Shown: piece after piece, positions 44,531 through 57,600 of the stretch
Layout: every line of letters starts with the position of its first letter
Position numbering within the stretch: position 1 is the first letter of the stretch
Assembly (NCBI GenBank): GCA_002749535.1
Contig: MZZL01000134.1
Span: 372,001 to 436,000, forward strand
DNA length: 64,000 nt
Direction of reading: 5' to 3'
Source of the DNA: Apophysomyces variabilis
Lineage: Eukaryota > Mucoromycota > Mucoromycetes > Mucorales > Mucoraceae
Made by a program: the position numbers and the translations under genes
Notes under the pieces: generated by a model
The model's input: only the letters and a program-made list of their open reading frames with translations
Databases searched by the model: none
What the model was told of the DNA's origin: nothing

Positions 44531-47072
44531 CTACATAACAATACAGAGTCGTGGCCTTTCTATTATACGTATAGACATTTCCTCTTCTACGTCATCGTCC
44601 TCAACAGCATGCTTTTGCTTGTTCTGCAGCTTATGTTCATGGTTCGGTCGATTCAATTTTTCAGCAGCTAGTGAGTATCCTTTTGACGCTGCCTTGTTGA
44701 AGCACTGCAATGCTTGTGAATAATCTGATGGAACACCAACTCCATCCTCATAATATGTTCTAAAGTCCACAAGCACACAGAGTTAATTGGTAAGCTCTTC
44801 AGTGGAACAAACAGGCATTGTTCATCGTTTTCCTGAAACGTACCCTAATATGTATTCCGCTTTGGCTAAACCTTTTTCGGCAGCTCGCTGACACCATCGG
44901 AAGCCAAGGCGGGGTTGGCATAATAGATGACCTGGGATGCCTTGAACATAGAGTCTTGAGAGGTCCAACATGGCATACACATGGCCTTCCTCCGCAGCCT
45001 TCGTATAATATTGCAGACTCTGTGCCAGCTGTTGCGTTTGATCTAAGAGTCCCTGTTCATATACTTGTCCTAGTCGGTGTATTGCATCCGTCAAGTGATA
45101 GTTGGCTGCCTTGTTAAGGTACTGTATGGCGAGTTGGACGTCCTTGAATTCGGCCAATAGCTCTCTACGTATGACATAAGAAGGACGTTTTATTTTTTCC
45201 GTTTCTGTTGTTTGTTTTTCTTACTTTGGTAAGCCAAACGAATCCGGTTCGCCTGCATAAACACAGCTAAGAACGAAGGCTGGCTCAGCGCAAGTAGCAT
45301 CCGTTACATCAGCTGCCCGCCGGAGATAAACCATGCCTTGCTGAATATCTCTTGCCTGTCCCCACCGTCCCCTAAGCAGAACACGAGCCAATTTCTATCG
45401 AAAATAAAAAAAAATTTCATGGATGTCAAAGATAGAAGCAGAATATACAGTTGGTAACTTACGTAAATGGCTAATGTATGTCCTTTTGAGGCTGCCATTC
45501 TGTAATTTGCCATGGCCTTGGCATAGACCTTACGGCTTCTCCAATGCTGAGCCAACTCGTAGTAGGCATCTACCCACCCAGCTTTAGCAGCAGCCTGGAA
45601 GCACCGAACGGCTTTCTGAGGATGGGCCTTAGGCGGTCCTGTCCCGGAAGGAGAGCCATGCATGTACCACTGACCCTGGATAAACAGTGCTTCGGCATGA
45701 CCGGATTTAGCCAGCCGATGAATCCAGTAACCTGCCTCTGCCAAGAGCCGTTTCTGTGTACTACTCCTTGTCAGATTCGCGGTCATGGTGTTGTCCGTGA
45801 CGCTGCCAGTGGTGGTGGTACCGACAGCTTCTCCTTGGTTATACAACTCGGCGATCTCCAGTAAATATTTGGTATATGTCATCTGGATATCTCTATCTCG
45901 GGTCTTCACAGCCATCCGTCGATAGATCTTCAGCGCTTCTCTATCCTGCGTCAAACTAAACGAGGCAATACGTGTCTGACTCCTGGTTTTGATGTCCTCG
46001 GAACCCACGTTTGTTTCTAGTTCGTTGGGGACTTGAGAAGCGTGCTGGAAAGGCTGGTGTTGGTGTGACATTCTACCTTCCACGGCCACCGGAGCAACAC
46101 AGACTTCAGATGACACGGCTCCCCAAGGCGAGGGGATACCTGAAGGCGAACTAGGACGCAACAACTGTTCTTGTTGTTTTTGCCACCGCCTTTGCGGAGT
46201 GATATTATCGTCATTGGGAGTTTCGGGCATCATGGAGGAGTCCAAGGTTGTTGTGGCGCTGCTGCATGCAGATACAGGAGAGAGTGTCTCATTCTTTGCC
46301 ATCCCGTCGGATACAGTAGCCTTTAGAAGACCTATTCATTTTTTGTTTGTTTAGGTATAAACTTCGGTTCAACGTTACCTTGCTCCGGAATAGTAATTCG
46401 CATATGATTAGGAGCCGCTGGCGGCTCGAAAGGCTTCTGTAGCTTTACATGAGACACCGCTGGCGGTTCCGATGATAGAATCTCGTCCTTTTGCTCGATT
46501 TTTTGGCTCCCCAAGCAATCTGGTAAACGTCGTACAGAACCAAAGCTGGAATGGCTACAACTATGACTCACTCGCAGGGAACGAGTTTCAGTAGAGGCAC
46601 TAGGGTGTGCAGAGCTCGCTTGCTGATAATTGCTACTGTCGTCAAAGCTTGTCCTTCCCTGTACGAAGGTTTGCTCAGGATACCAATGTGCTGAGTGGTA
46701 ACCGTTTGTACTATGATTAGTTTCGTATTGGTATTGCTGCTGATGATCATGCGAACTACTGTAATAGAACCGAGAATCTTTCTGAGGGGCTAATGGAGTA
46801 CAAACGTAATAGTTGGTAGTTGACGGCATTGCCGGTTGATGCTGTTGCAAATGCTGGTACCAATCGCTCATCCGTAGGACGGGACCAGGCCATGGATGGG
46901 ATGGCGCAGCTGGTATATCATCTTCTTCTGGAGTTTTAGGCAGTGGCTTCTTCGATCTAACTCTTGACAACTGCACATTCTGTTGAGGGAACTGATAAGA
47001 GAGGTCTGTTCTTGAACCAACATCATTAGGTGATGGCACCCATTGTGAATAATAGCTCTGTGCGTAAGCCAT
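44531..47072 (-). CDS. SKT5/CHS4-like Sel1-repeat protein, chitin synthase activator type
   Basis: Five exons on the minus strand, 46379-47072, 45463-46331, 45225-45394, 44844-45164 and 44531-44759, give 760 residues. The N-terminal 330 residues are disordered, rich in Ser/Pro/Gln/Tyr. From about 370, Sel1/TPR-like repeats follow (for example EAGYWIHRLAKSGHAEALFIQGQWYMHG, AVRCFQAAAKAGWVDAYYELAQHW, AMANYRMAASKGHTLAIY, AIQYLNKAANYHLTDAIHRLGQVYEQG, ALQCFNKAASKGYSLAAEKL). The protein ends in Cys-Ile-Val-Met, a CaaX prenylation box like that of Skt5/Chs4. In yeast Skt5 recruits and activates chitin synthase III at septa. The last intron is short. A stretch of only 137 bp separates its start from the upstream ankyrin-DysF-FYVE gene on the same strand. 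Confidence 0.92.
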
Positions 47073-47209
47073 TGGAAAGAGATACTTGATCCGCTTTTCG
47101 GAAAATTAAAAGAAACCTTACATTGAACAACATTGTATACAGCTTGCCATTTATGGGTATGTAAACTAATTCCTTTCGGGGCGTTTGAGTATCCATTTTA
47201 TTTAGGTCC

Positions 47210-49563
47210 TCACAAGCCAAGGTCAGCATAGCATTTATCGCAAACTCGATGCTGTTGATGGGCCAGAAGTTGTGAATCCTCGAGTGGAGCTGTCGGGTCG
47301 TGCAATATCTGAGATTCACTAAGGTAGGCCCGTGACCCAGAACATCGGTTGCACACAACGAGACCACAGCGTCGACAGTGATGTCGTCTAACAAGTATAC
47401 TAAACTTACGTTCACACCTTCGACACTCTTTGGCATCCATATCCGATTCCCATTGGTATTGCCGAGGTTGATCCTCTCCAAAAGGAGTAGCTCCACTTGC
47501 CTGCCCTGTTGATGGCAAATCTTCATGGCTTATAAGGTCAATATTATTCATACTGCTACTAAGCTGAGAGGAAGTCTGCCATTCGAAGGTAGCGGCGGTT
47601 TCAGAGTCGCGCGACCAAGGATTAGCATCAAATTCTGTATCTGAGTCCACCCCAGATGGTACTTCTTGTGTGGGTATAACAAATCCTAACTCTTGTTCCA
47701 GTTCTCGATTGTGTTGAGTTGAGATTGAGGAAATCGGGGTGGTTACTTTAGGTGCCAGCTCAGTAATCTTTGAATTCAATTCATCCACTTTTGCCGAATA
47801 TGATGCCATCCTAACGGACGCTTCTTGTTTGCGATATTGATTCGGATCAGCTATTGTTTTTTGAAAGAAAACGCAAGAAGCAAGTCAGTATTTTATATAT
47901 ATCCCGTTTCTGTTCACTCTCTGTCTTACTTTTGATTCCTGCAATAACGATTTGTAAAGCCTCCTCATATGCTCGCAGCTTTTTAGTCAGGCTTTCCAAT
48001 CTATGCGTGTCGTTGCTACTCGTATCGAGGCTTTGTACAGAGGAATCAACTGGATTGCTATTTGCTATAATTTCCGCACGATACAAATAGTCATGCCGCA
48101 TTTGTTCTTCATCGTGCTCGCTCTGTTTAAGACCATCCTTGCCCAGATCCATGCGTCTTTTCATCACGCGCACCCATTTTCGACGTCGGACCCATCCGTA
48201 ACCGCTTGTAGGAGTCACAGGTGTCCATCCCGTTTCAGCTTCATCAAACGAATGGGCATACTGCCATCCCGAAGTGGGATCGACTCGAGGATCCTTGCTG
48301 TCAACTTCCCAGTCCGTCAGCCAGAACCAGTCCGATCCTGACGACGGGTTCCCTTTCTGTCGAGGTGGCAGTTCAACGCCCTCTGGAGATGATGGTGTCC
48401 CTGATGGATGCAGTGACCACTGCGCACGGTTATCCTGTTTTGCCAATGCTGCCTCACTGAAATGCGGACGTGAGAAGCCAAGAAGAGATGTTGAACGCTG
48501 ATTTTCATGCAGTATGACCAGCACGGTCACATGGAAATTATGTAAGTCGTAAGCTTCTCGGCCTAGAAACGAGGTCAGCTAGGAGAACCATTTCATCTCA
48601 ATAGTATATCGTACTTTGAGCTGTGTGCCACCATTCATTCTCGGCTTTTATAAGCATCTCACAGATGTACGGTTCGCCTGCTGCGGCACTGACATCGTAG
48701 GCGGCTTCGCCAAAGTTGTTTTTTATCAAAGGATTAGCATGTGCTTCATTTAACAAATACTCAATGATAGACATGTAACCCTTCGATGCGGCGTTGACTG
48801 TTCTTGCATCATGAGTTTAATAAGAGTAGCTACTAAGCTATCGACTTACTTAAGGGTGTATGACCCATTTTACTACGCACATTAACTTGTGCGCCTCGTT
48901 CCACAAGTAATCGCACAATGGGTAGAGAGCCTTTTGAGCAAGCGTTGTGTAATGCTGTCCAACCATCTTTGTCTTTTTGATGGACATTGGCATTCTTTGA
49001 AAGTAGATATTGAACCACGGTAAAACGTCCGTCATAGGCTGCTTTAAGTAGCGCCGTCTAAGTTTGTCCGATTGAAAAAGCTTAAGTACCCACCAAGCAC
49101 AGGAATAAATCATCTTCCCTCTTCATCCCTCTCCTTCCTTTCTCGTACACACACACACGCATATGGAACACATGTATGTTGTTTTGTCTCTCACCTCGCC
49201 CTCTTTATCTCTCGAATCAACTGCAACTTCGTACTCTTCTATCAAGCACTGCACGATATCCAGGTGACCACGAGAAGCCGCAATATGCAATGGCGTGAGA
49301 CCGGTTGAAGTCTGAGCCTCATTGACCGCTTTAAGCGGATCAGATACTAGCAACAAAATCTGTTTTAACATGGCCAAATTGCCAGCTGATGCCGCAGTTC
49401 GTAAGTTTGTTTGTTTGCTTTTAATGTTGGTTGGACTGTTGGACTTGGGTGCTGTAGTCAAGTGAGGCAGCTTGATGAAGTTATTATGAGAGAATCCATA
49501 GTATTGGTGTGATTCGCCAGGTACAGGAGGCGTACAAAACTCAATGACCGAACCGAGAGTCAT
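47210..49563 (-). CDS. Ankyrin-DysF-FYVE multidomain protein
   Basis: Five exons on the minus strand, 49195-49563, 48850-49057, 48615-48797, 47930-48562 and 47210-47850, give 677 residues; every junction keeps phase. Residues about 60-250 hold ankyrin repeats (LRTAASAGNLAMLKQIL, GLTPLHIAASRGHLDIVQCL, TALLKAAYDGRFTVVQYLLS, GWTALHNACSKGSLPIVRLLV, INAASKGYMSIIEYLL). After a linker with HVTVLVILHENQRSTSLLGF, a DysF/peroxin domain lies at about 331-375 (DWFWLTDWEVDSKDP, GWQYAHSFDE, GYGWVRRRKWVRVMKRR). A helical linker leads to a C-terminal FYVE at about 600-672 with all eight Cys ligands (CRRCERKF, RRHHCRRCG, CNRCS, CDKC). Expected at endosomes through PI3P; DysF domains occur in Pex30-type ER/peroxisome proteins. 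The start is the first ATG in the first exon. Confidence 0.9.
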
Positions 49564-51020
49564 GCCAGCGTGAAGAAAGCAAGAACCGCAAGGAAGAGAA
49601 AGACAGAACAGATTACCCGGGGTTTTAAATGCCAACTGCAATGACCTGAATGCCAAACGTCAACAATCGGCATGCTCGGGACTCACGTGCCGGTTCTAAT
49701 GTCATCGTTGCCACTGAGGTGCCGCTGTATCGAATAAAAAGGGGCTACAGGGCATAACAAAAGCATAATAATGTATAATCCCAAACGCTGGATGTCAAGC
49801 TCAAAGCCGCCTCTAACGGTCGTAGGGAGAGATGTAAAAGATTTGCAGAACAGTAATCGCCGGATTCTCCGGTGGGGGACACCCCGCGGAGAGATAACGT
49901 CACGTCCCATTGAATGATGCGCTGTTCCCTTTTGAAGGGTATTCAGCACGTGCATGCATCTAGAACATTACCAGAACATGAGTTCTATCTAAACGCCGTT
50001 CATTAGAATAACAACGACGAAGATAGAGGTACCTCTCTTATTTTCCCTGATATGATTTGTTAAGACTGACATTAAGGAAATCCATTCCTGGAATAATGTT
50101 GTTGTTGTGGGCAACAGGTACAACTTAAAATGCCACGTTTTGCATCGTCTAAATTAACATTCTAGCGTAATACAGAGAGAATGTATGTTAGTAAGCAACG
50201 TGCAGATTAGAGATTACAGTATAAGACTTGCTAGATTAGGCTTTAGACGAAGGAGTCTTTGTGCTATCAGAACACTTTGGTCATTCCTTTTTGAAGCATG
50301 GATCTATCAAATTTGCGACAATTGCAGTATATATCCTCTGATAGTTAGCTGTGATCCATTTATAGGCGGACGAGATGTTGACATTGCATTCGCCCTGAAA
50401 CTGCGTGATTTGCCAACCTGCCCGAAATTTTTTGTTTCAGGTACCGTTTAGCATATTGCTGATCGAACTGAAATGATCAAATCAGGTATTACTGTCTTTT
50501 ATTCTTTTCCCAATCTTTGGATTGCTTGAAATGCTCACATAGGCCTTGACTGTTTCCTATCGGTAATGGTTTGTAAACACAAGTATTTGTTATCCAGGTT
50601 GAACTTTTATGCCCAGCGCAGAAGCGGATCCTTTGTTGTGTCGTTGAAGATGTTGTTTATGTATGCCCCTGGGTCATATCTGTTGTATAGCACCGCGGGC
50701 AATGTGCGATCGTTCACTCTGCTGATCCCTATCAGTTGCATGCAGTGTATCATTTCCCTGATTAAATCGTGTTCCAACCAAAGTCTATCCATCAGGTACG
50801 GGGATCACCTTTTTTTTGGGCAATAAACCAGTCGACGCTTTCGGGTAATCCGTAGCTTAGGAAACGAAGTATCCAATCAGTTAGTCCATTGATGTCATTG
50901 TTTAGGGTAGGGTGCAAATAGCGAACTTCTACACAACTATATATAGAACGTATCGGTCTTTTTCTTTTTTTTTTTCTTTGCGAAGAACCATACCATCGCC
51001 AAGTTTTTATAATTACGAGA
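49564..51020. other. Divergent intergenic region
   Basis: About 1.5 kb between divergent genes. The frames at 50185-50451, 50566-50826 and, on the minus strand, 50607-51046 have protein-like stretches in places (for example LTDWILRFLSYGLPESVDWF) but no recognised motif and no consistent splicing. A 'tatatata' element at 50937-50944 lies about 80 bp before the next start codon and may be its TATA box. Confidence 0.35.
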
Positions 51021-53642
51021 ATGGATGCTTCCACAATACCAACCACTCAAGAAATACTTACTATGCCTCAATCTAAGCCAGAATCTATGTTGAATAAAGA
51101 CGAAGAGGACACCGAACAAGTACGAAATGAATATGAAAATATGACCTATGACGAAATGTCACAACGTATGGCCGAAAATTACAAGCAATTGACGGAAATG
51201 CTTGGTCATCGTATTAGTACGCCCTCTGCTACATCTTCCGACAAGACTGATGCACATGTGTACGACATACCCACCTCGGGTGATCTGAATGAGATAGCTG
51301 ACCTGGATGATGAGGCAAAGATGGTCAAATTGGCCAAAATATTCTCCCGCGCAGCATCGAGCGGCGATGTGGATAAAGTCACACAGTTATTGAATGACGA
51401 GACACTGAGACCTTTGATTGATATTGACGCGAAGGATGAAGATGGAACAACTCCCTTGATTTATGCCGCCTGCTTTGGCAAAACGGATATCGCTAAAGTC
51501 TTACTAGAAGCTAATGCTAAAGTCGATATTCAAGATTCAGGTACACTCCCTTCCTCTTTTTTCTTTCCTATTTCCTGCCGACCTTTCAAGGCATATATTA
51601 TACACAACTTTTCTTCTTTTCTGCATTTGTTATAAATTAGATTTAATGAATGAAATCATGTAGTGGGCTGGACGGCTTTGATGTGGGCAACAACCAACAA
51701 CCATGAGGCTCTAGTCAAGCTATTGTTAGCCCATGGTGCCTCCCCGCAAACGAGATCTGCCAAAGGCTTGACTGTGTACGATGTTGCACGCACGGACAAT
51801 CAAAAGATGGCCGATATTCTGCCAACCAATCCGCGAGACAGCTACTCGTCCACTTCAAGTCTCATGGCCCGCAGCGCATCGTCGGCATCATCCACAGCTG
51901 GAGATCTGGACTTTTATTACCAAACTACTCTTGAAGGCTTTGATTCCTTTATGGCCGAGGAAGCAGATCGCCGTCAAAAATTGTTAGAGACGGCTCTTGC
52001 TCTTGCAGGTGATAATTTCTCGGATCAAGACGACTCTGAGTACGAGGAATCCACGAACGAAGAAGGATCGCACGATTTTTTCTGGGATAAATGTTTGCCT
52101 GACCAAATGTTTGTGTTTGGCGCTGATGATCTACCTAATATTCTGAATATGGTCATTACCGATATGCAATTACCAGTACAATCGCGACAGGAAATATGTG
52201 TGCCAGCGAACGTTGTGTTCCTAAGCGCTCGTTTTGCTCACTATTACTCTACCAATGACTTACTTCATGAAGTGTTGGAAGGGGCTTTGTCACGCATGAG
52301 TCAGGCTATTAAGGTTGGCGAAACGAAAAACAAAAAATGAGGCGCAAAAGCAATAACCAAGCGCTTTTCTCATTTGTAGGGCAATGCGCACAATGTTCAC
52401 GTTCTTGCTTTCTGGATTACCAACTTTACCCAACTTTTGTACTACCTGAAAAAGGACTCCGGTCTTGTTATGGACACGGCTATATACCAGTTACGCTTGT
52501 CCGAATTGATATCAGAAACATATACCATGATAGTTAATGATACCGAGCAAAGATTGTGCAAAGTATTAGGTCCGGCTATGCTGGAATTTGAGCAAATTCC
52601 AGGAATGGAAGACATCAACTTTGCTGATGATTGGCAGCGATTTTTCAGACGGAGCAACAGCCGACGATCCGTCATCATGGAAGGGACACAGATGCGACGG
52701 AACGCTAGTATGCCTGTTCACGGTTCTAACGAGACAGCGAGTGGCGTTTCGCCGCGTTCAATTACAAGCCTGTTGACCTCCACCTTTTTTGTCCTACAAT
52801 CGTACGAGGTTCATCCTACCATCATTATTCAAGCTTTGGCGCAGTTCTTCCACTACATGTCGTGCGAGTTATTTAACCGTATTTTGACCAACAAAAAGTT
52901 GCTCAACCGTTCAAAGGCAGTCCAGATACGTATGAATCTGTCTCATGTTGAGGATTGGATTCGTCATAACCATTTACCATCGAGCCTGATCAGTTACCTG
53001 CATCCGACGACGCAGCTTTTACAGCTTCTTCAATGTCTATCGCAGTTGGATGATATGGAAAGCTTTATGTCTACTGTCGAAAAATTTGACGCTCTGAATT
53101 CCCTTCAAATTAAGCGTTGCGTTGTCAATTATCGTTATGAAGTCAACGAACGTCGATTGCCCGAAGAGATTGAGAAGTATGTACTTCAGACGGCTGCCAA
53201 CACGGTACGATTGAAACAATCGCGAAAGTCCAAGTCTAAATCATATGAACATTCTCGTAAGAGTGCGCCACCCATGGCACGCGCCCAAAGTGTGTCCATG
53301 CGACGAGAGCGTTCACGCCCTGAAAGCATGTCAAGTCTTGTGGGTTCGATTATGTCCAGCGTTGGCATGTCAACGTCGACATCGCTACCTCTCACAGTGC
53401 CATGTGCGCCAACGACGGAAGAATCTTCTAAGGTGAAGGATTCGGCAGAGGAAGAATGTGAGCCTGAGATCGAATCGACACATGAAACGAAGGATCCGAA
53501 GTTCATGCTACCCTTCTCGGTTCCAACGACAGCACACATGGTATACATCAGTGGGTGGGCACCGGACGATTCTAAAAGAGAAAAGGTGGTTGTGCCAATC
53601 ATACCCGAAGAATGGATGGAAAGACTAGACAAAGACAACTAG
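51021..53642 (+). CDS. DIL (dilute) and ankyrin domain protein
   Basis: Three exons, 51021-51540, 51664-52313 and 52380-53642, give 810 residues. Two to three ankyrin repeats lie at about 110-225 (FSRAASSGDVDKVTQLL, GTTPLIYAACFGKTDIAKVLL, GWTALMWATTNNHEALVKLLL). Acidic and Ser-rich sequence follows, then a dilute/DIL domain from about 390 (HVLAFWITNFTQLLYYLKKD, then VLQSYEVHPTIIIQALAQFFHYMSCELFNRILTNKKLLNRSKAVQIRMNLSHVEDWI). The DIL domain is the cargo-binding fold of class V myosin tails; ankyrin-DIL proteins without a motor are a known fungal type. The C-terminus is disordered and basic. The donor of intron 2 is weak (AAG then GTTGGC). The product is probably an adaptor in polarised traffic, but no partner is visible. 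Confidence 0.92.
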
Positions 53643-53928
53643 ACGAACCCAAAAACTCCGTGTATGAAAAGTTAACAACGATCTTCAGTTCTCATCTTTC
53701 TAGTCATGTATCTCTTTTTCTTTTCCTTTTCTTATTGCCCTTGTCCTCTTTGCCTCACTTATTTTCTTTTTCTTTTCCCACAATTTTCCGTCATACCTAT
53801 GTAAATCTACTGCACTATGCCAAATCCCTTTTCATCTGATACTAATGAGAACAACGTAAAAAGAGGGGTCCGAAAACAAAATAAACAAAAAAAGACCTAT
53901 ATATATCTGGACTTGCATAGCGTCGATT

Positions 53929-54622
53929 TTATTCAATGTCATGGATGGCAATTTCATCTTTGTTCTTCGTATCCGCATCATCTCCTGATTGTTCAATTAC
54001 AGTTTTAGTGTCAGGTTTCTCTTCCGTTGCAGGAATTTCAGCATCCGTTTTTTGCTTTTTGCTTTGATTCTCATCGCCCTTCTTATTGTCTCGCTGCATT
54101 TTACGCTTTTGTCGTCTAGCTCTATTCTTTGCTGTCTTCTGTTCGCTCTCCTCTTTTAACCGTTTCATTTTCTCTTCATATTCACGCTTCTCTCTTTCCT
54201 GGAGTGTTCTTCTTTTAGCATAAAAATGGACAATATATAGGGTGAGTAGTTGTCTACCTTGCGTTCTTGTTCATTCATTTCTCTGATCCGCGCGTACTCG
54301 CGTCGTCGATGTGCTCTGTACACGTGGAAATCGCCACTACCAGCGCCCGCACTGGAGCCTACAGATCCTCCAAGTTTAGATGACTCATGCCGTGTTTCAA
54401 TCCTCTTTTCGTCTAACCTGGCACGTTGCGGACGAAATCTTTAGGTTGTTTCAAGATTGATTTTTCTTTAGGTCGTTCCGGAATATGTACTGGTTTGTCG
54501 ATGTTATCGAACAATCTTCCCAGTTGCCGTTGCTGTATTTCTGCGGGAGTCAAATTGTGCCTTTTTGCCTTGACAGCATTGTTATTATTGTTATTATCGT
54601 TTTGTTCCTCGAAATCGCTCAT
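53929..54622 (-). CDS. PRKRIP1-like (DUF1168) spliceosome-associated protein
   Basis: Three exons on the minus strand, 54418-54622, 54258-54367 and 53929-54198, give 194 residues with agreeing phases. The conserved core reads LTPAEIQQRQLGRLFDNIDKPVHIPERPKEKS, then KDFVRNVPGS.GSSAGAGSGDFHVYRAHRRREYARI, which follows PRKRIP1 residue for residue in its best part. The C-terminal third is a basic helix (EREKREYEEKMKRLKEESEQKTAKNRARRQKRKMQ) with an acidic tail. In animals PRKRIP1 is part of the C complex of the spliceosome, where its long helix braces U2 snRNP. The gene converges on the DIL-ankyrin gene, with 286 bp between stop codons. Confidence 0.92.
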
Positions 54623-57600
54623 GGTATGCCAACTCTGGAGGGTAAAAGAAAGAAAAAGAACTTGATTTTTGCGCCTCCGCCTCCAAATCAGGCAAGTTAA
54701 AGTCACGACTGATTTCCATTTGCTGTTTGCCATCGACCGATAGTAGGAGTAAACCATGGTGCAGGCTTTACAATGAACTTTTACTTAGATTTTTACTCTA
54801 TATATATATTCAACAAATTGCTGCTAGTCGAACATTTATCTTCATGTTACACCATAAAATCGGGGGAAGGAGCAATGTTGCCTGAATGATCTATAAACGT
54901 CTGAATGTAGTATCGCATAGGTTTGAAAATAAAAAAAAATTGATCAGAAATCTAAAACTCAATCCACTGTTGTATCAGCATTTTGCTACAACATAATTCC
55001 ATAATGGACGCTGTTCATGGAGAATAGACAAATTAGCCTAGGCAAAGGTACAGGTTTTCTCTTAAAGAAGCTAGCCTTCATGTACCTGTCCCTGTTTTAC
55101 TAAAGATATTTGTCTTAAAGACTGTTCAACAATTGCTCTAGTGATAGTAAGGGCGTGCGGCATACCTCAGGACCGTTCCCTTTATGGACTTTCTCTCGTC
55201 CTGGGACCCATTACCGAGAACGTCAGAAAGTATCTGATAAACCAACCCATCTTGCATAATCCAATTTCTTTGGTTTGTTTTGCTTAGTATTGCTCACCAT
55301 ACACGTGGTTCAACGTTCCTTTCGTCATCTAGAGCCAACAAGTTATTGCTCGTATTTCAATGCACGCAAAAACGAATCACAGAGAGATTGCCAATTGATT
55401 GAGGAAAAGAAATCAATCAATGACGATACGTTGTGTCGCTTCAGGCTTAGACTGTCAGACAAAAAGATATGGTAACAAAAGGCATCAGCGTCATCATGGT
55501 GTTAATATTTGTTCCAGTTCCGGTAAGTATGACAACCTACCAATAGCTTTATCAGTTGAACGAGATAGATCATGACACAGATCGAGATCACAACGCTTCG
55601 GGTACAATGTGCGAAAATGGGGCACCTGGACAATACAGTAAACAATAAATAAAAAGAAGTTGGGATTGTAGGCTTAACATCGTTTAAGCCAATGATTTCC
55701 ATTCTGAGAAAGCTGTGCAATGAACCAGGAAAAACTTAATCGTCAAATTGAATATAGCAATTATCTCCTACTGTATCGATTATGATGTTTTCCATACATG
55801 ATTGTGTATTGTATTCAGGTATTGGGATCAATGACTTGGGCAGGTCGTGATGTTCAAGGTACAAAATGGGAAAGGATGACACCACCATATCCTGCATGCT
55901 GGATCGTTGCATTGTGGCATAGTTTTTTATAGTAAGACACTCTAAAGATCAAAAAGCAACTGGCTAATTGCGTTCAACAAACCCAGTTCGTAATGAATCG
56001 AGCGAAAGGTATGACAGGATGGCATGATATCGCCATATTCAATGAGCGATTCCATTACGGACCCTTCTTCTTCTTCTCTTCTTGTTACAAATTATCTTTT
56101 AGACTCTCTCTGTAAACTACTATCGGTATCCTACCATATAGGTTTGCTCGTCCGAATGTAGGACAAATCAATAGATGAGTAAACCGTAGAATGATATGCT
56201 TTCTTAATATTCCACAAGATGAAAAAAAAAAAATCAAAGCCAACATTTCGGAATGGGTGGACGCAAAGAAGAGACGATCGCTACATGGAATTTAGGGTGG
56301 AGAAAGAGCGATCACAGCCCAGCAGCGAATAGCAGAAACGACGCTCGTGCGGGACAGCTGTAAATCTTTACTTTTATTTATCGGAAAATCCTCTCCGGTC
56401 GTTTATCCGACTGGACAACGTTGGCTACCGTCTCCTAGGTCACACCAGGAAAGAGCTAACCAAGTAACCCTACTGATTGATGTAGACACAATGCTTTTTT
56501 CTTTTTTAGTTGGAAATGGTCCTTGTTTGTCTTTGGCTAATCCACATTTATTTTTTCGTTTTTGATGTGCTAACATTAGACTTCACCGAGATACTACGTA
56601 AATCCGTCAAAAAGGAACAAGAACCGACCAGGATCTGAAACAATGCGCTCGGAAAGCACGAACGGAAACATTAGGTTGTTTAGTAGAGTCGATAAACGAC
56701 GAACCGAAGGAAGGTATTTATCTTCCCGTAGGACAAAAATTGCAACCAGCACGTTCGTTGCAACGGTCCTCATTCCGGTATTGATAGGCTCCTTTTTTTT
56801 TTTTTTTTTTTTNNNNNNNNNNNNNNNNNNNNNNNNNNNNNNNNNNNNNNNNNNNNNNNNNNNNNNNNNNNNNNNNNNNNNNNNNNNNNNNNNNNNNNNN
56901 NNNNNNNNNNNNNNNNNNNNNNNNNNNNNNNNNNNNNNNNNNNNNNNNNNNNNNTTTTTTTTTTTTTTTTTTTTGCAACGGCAGCATTGGCAGACTCGTA
57001 CATCTGAACAAGGGGTTCCTAGTTTATTATTATTGTTGTTGTTGACGGACCTGTAATTCGGAAGCCGTGCATAGCCGCTCTGGAAACGATGAACGCTTTC
57101 TTCTATGTACTTTAGATAAAACATGTACGTCATGTCCCTACGTTATAAACTAGAAAGCTCTTTAGAGAAGATTAGCAAGCTAGCAGAAGGGGAAAAAAAC
57201 AAAGGTAAATAAAGCTCTCTCCTTCTATACAAAGAATATCATTGAACTCTTCTATGGCAGCTTTTGGTTACTGTTTCCTTAAATAAACTGGCTACAACGA
57301 CATTGGATGGTTGGGAAGCAGGAACCGCGTCATACCACCTCCCTGGTCAAATTATGGCCTTTTCTCTTTTGTTACCCTAGGCTCATGTAGTAAACTATCT
57401 GCATAACCTTCCTACTTTTGGAAAGTTATGCTGCAGTCTTACGAAAAGGTTATAGTAAGAATAGAACGCGTTACCATTGGAGAAACATATGTTATTACCA
57501 ATCAAATGGATCGCGGCTTACCATGGGCCATTCATTATTTTGCGGATGATAAGATTTCCACCTTTATTTGTCAATAAAACCATGGTTCCGTCCACTTTTA

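Noticed and set aside
56594..57133. Open frames on both strands running across the N gap.
   Set aside because: The frames are continuous only because N codons are not stops; the Lys or Phe runs are poly-T translation.
57150..57180. Short match to the U6 snRNA central segment (agagaagattagca).
   Set aside because: Only about 14 nt agree; the flanking ACAGAG box context, the AGC triad region and the 5' stem of U6 are absent.
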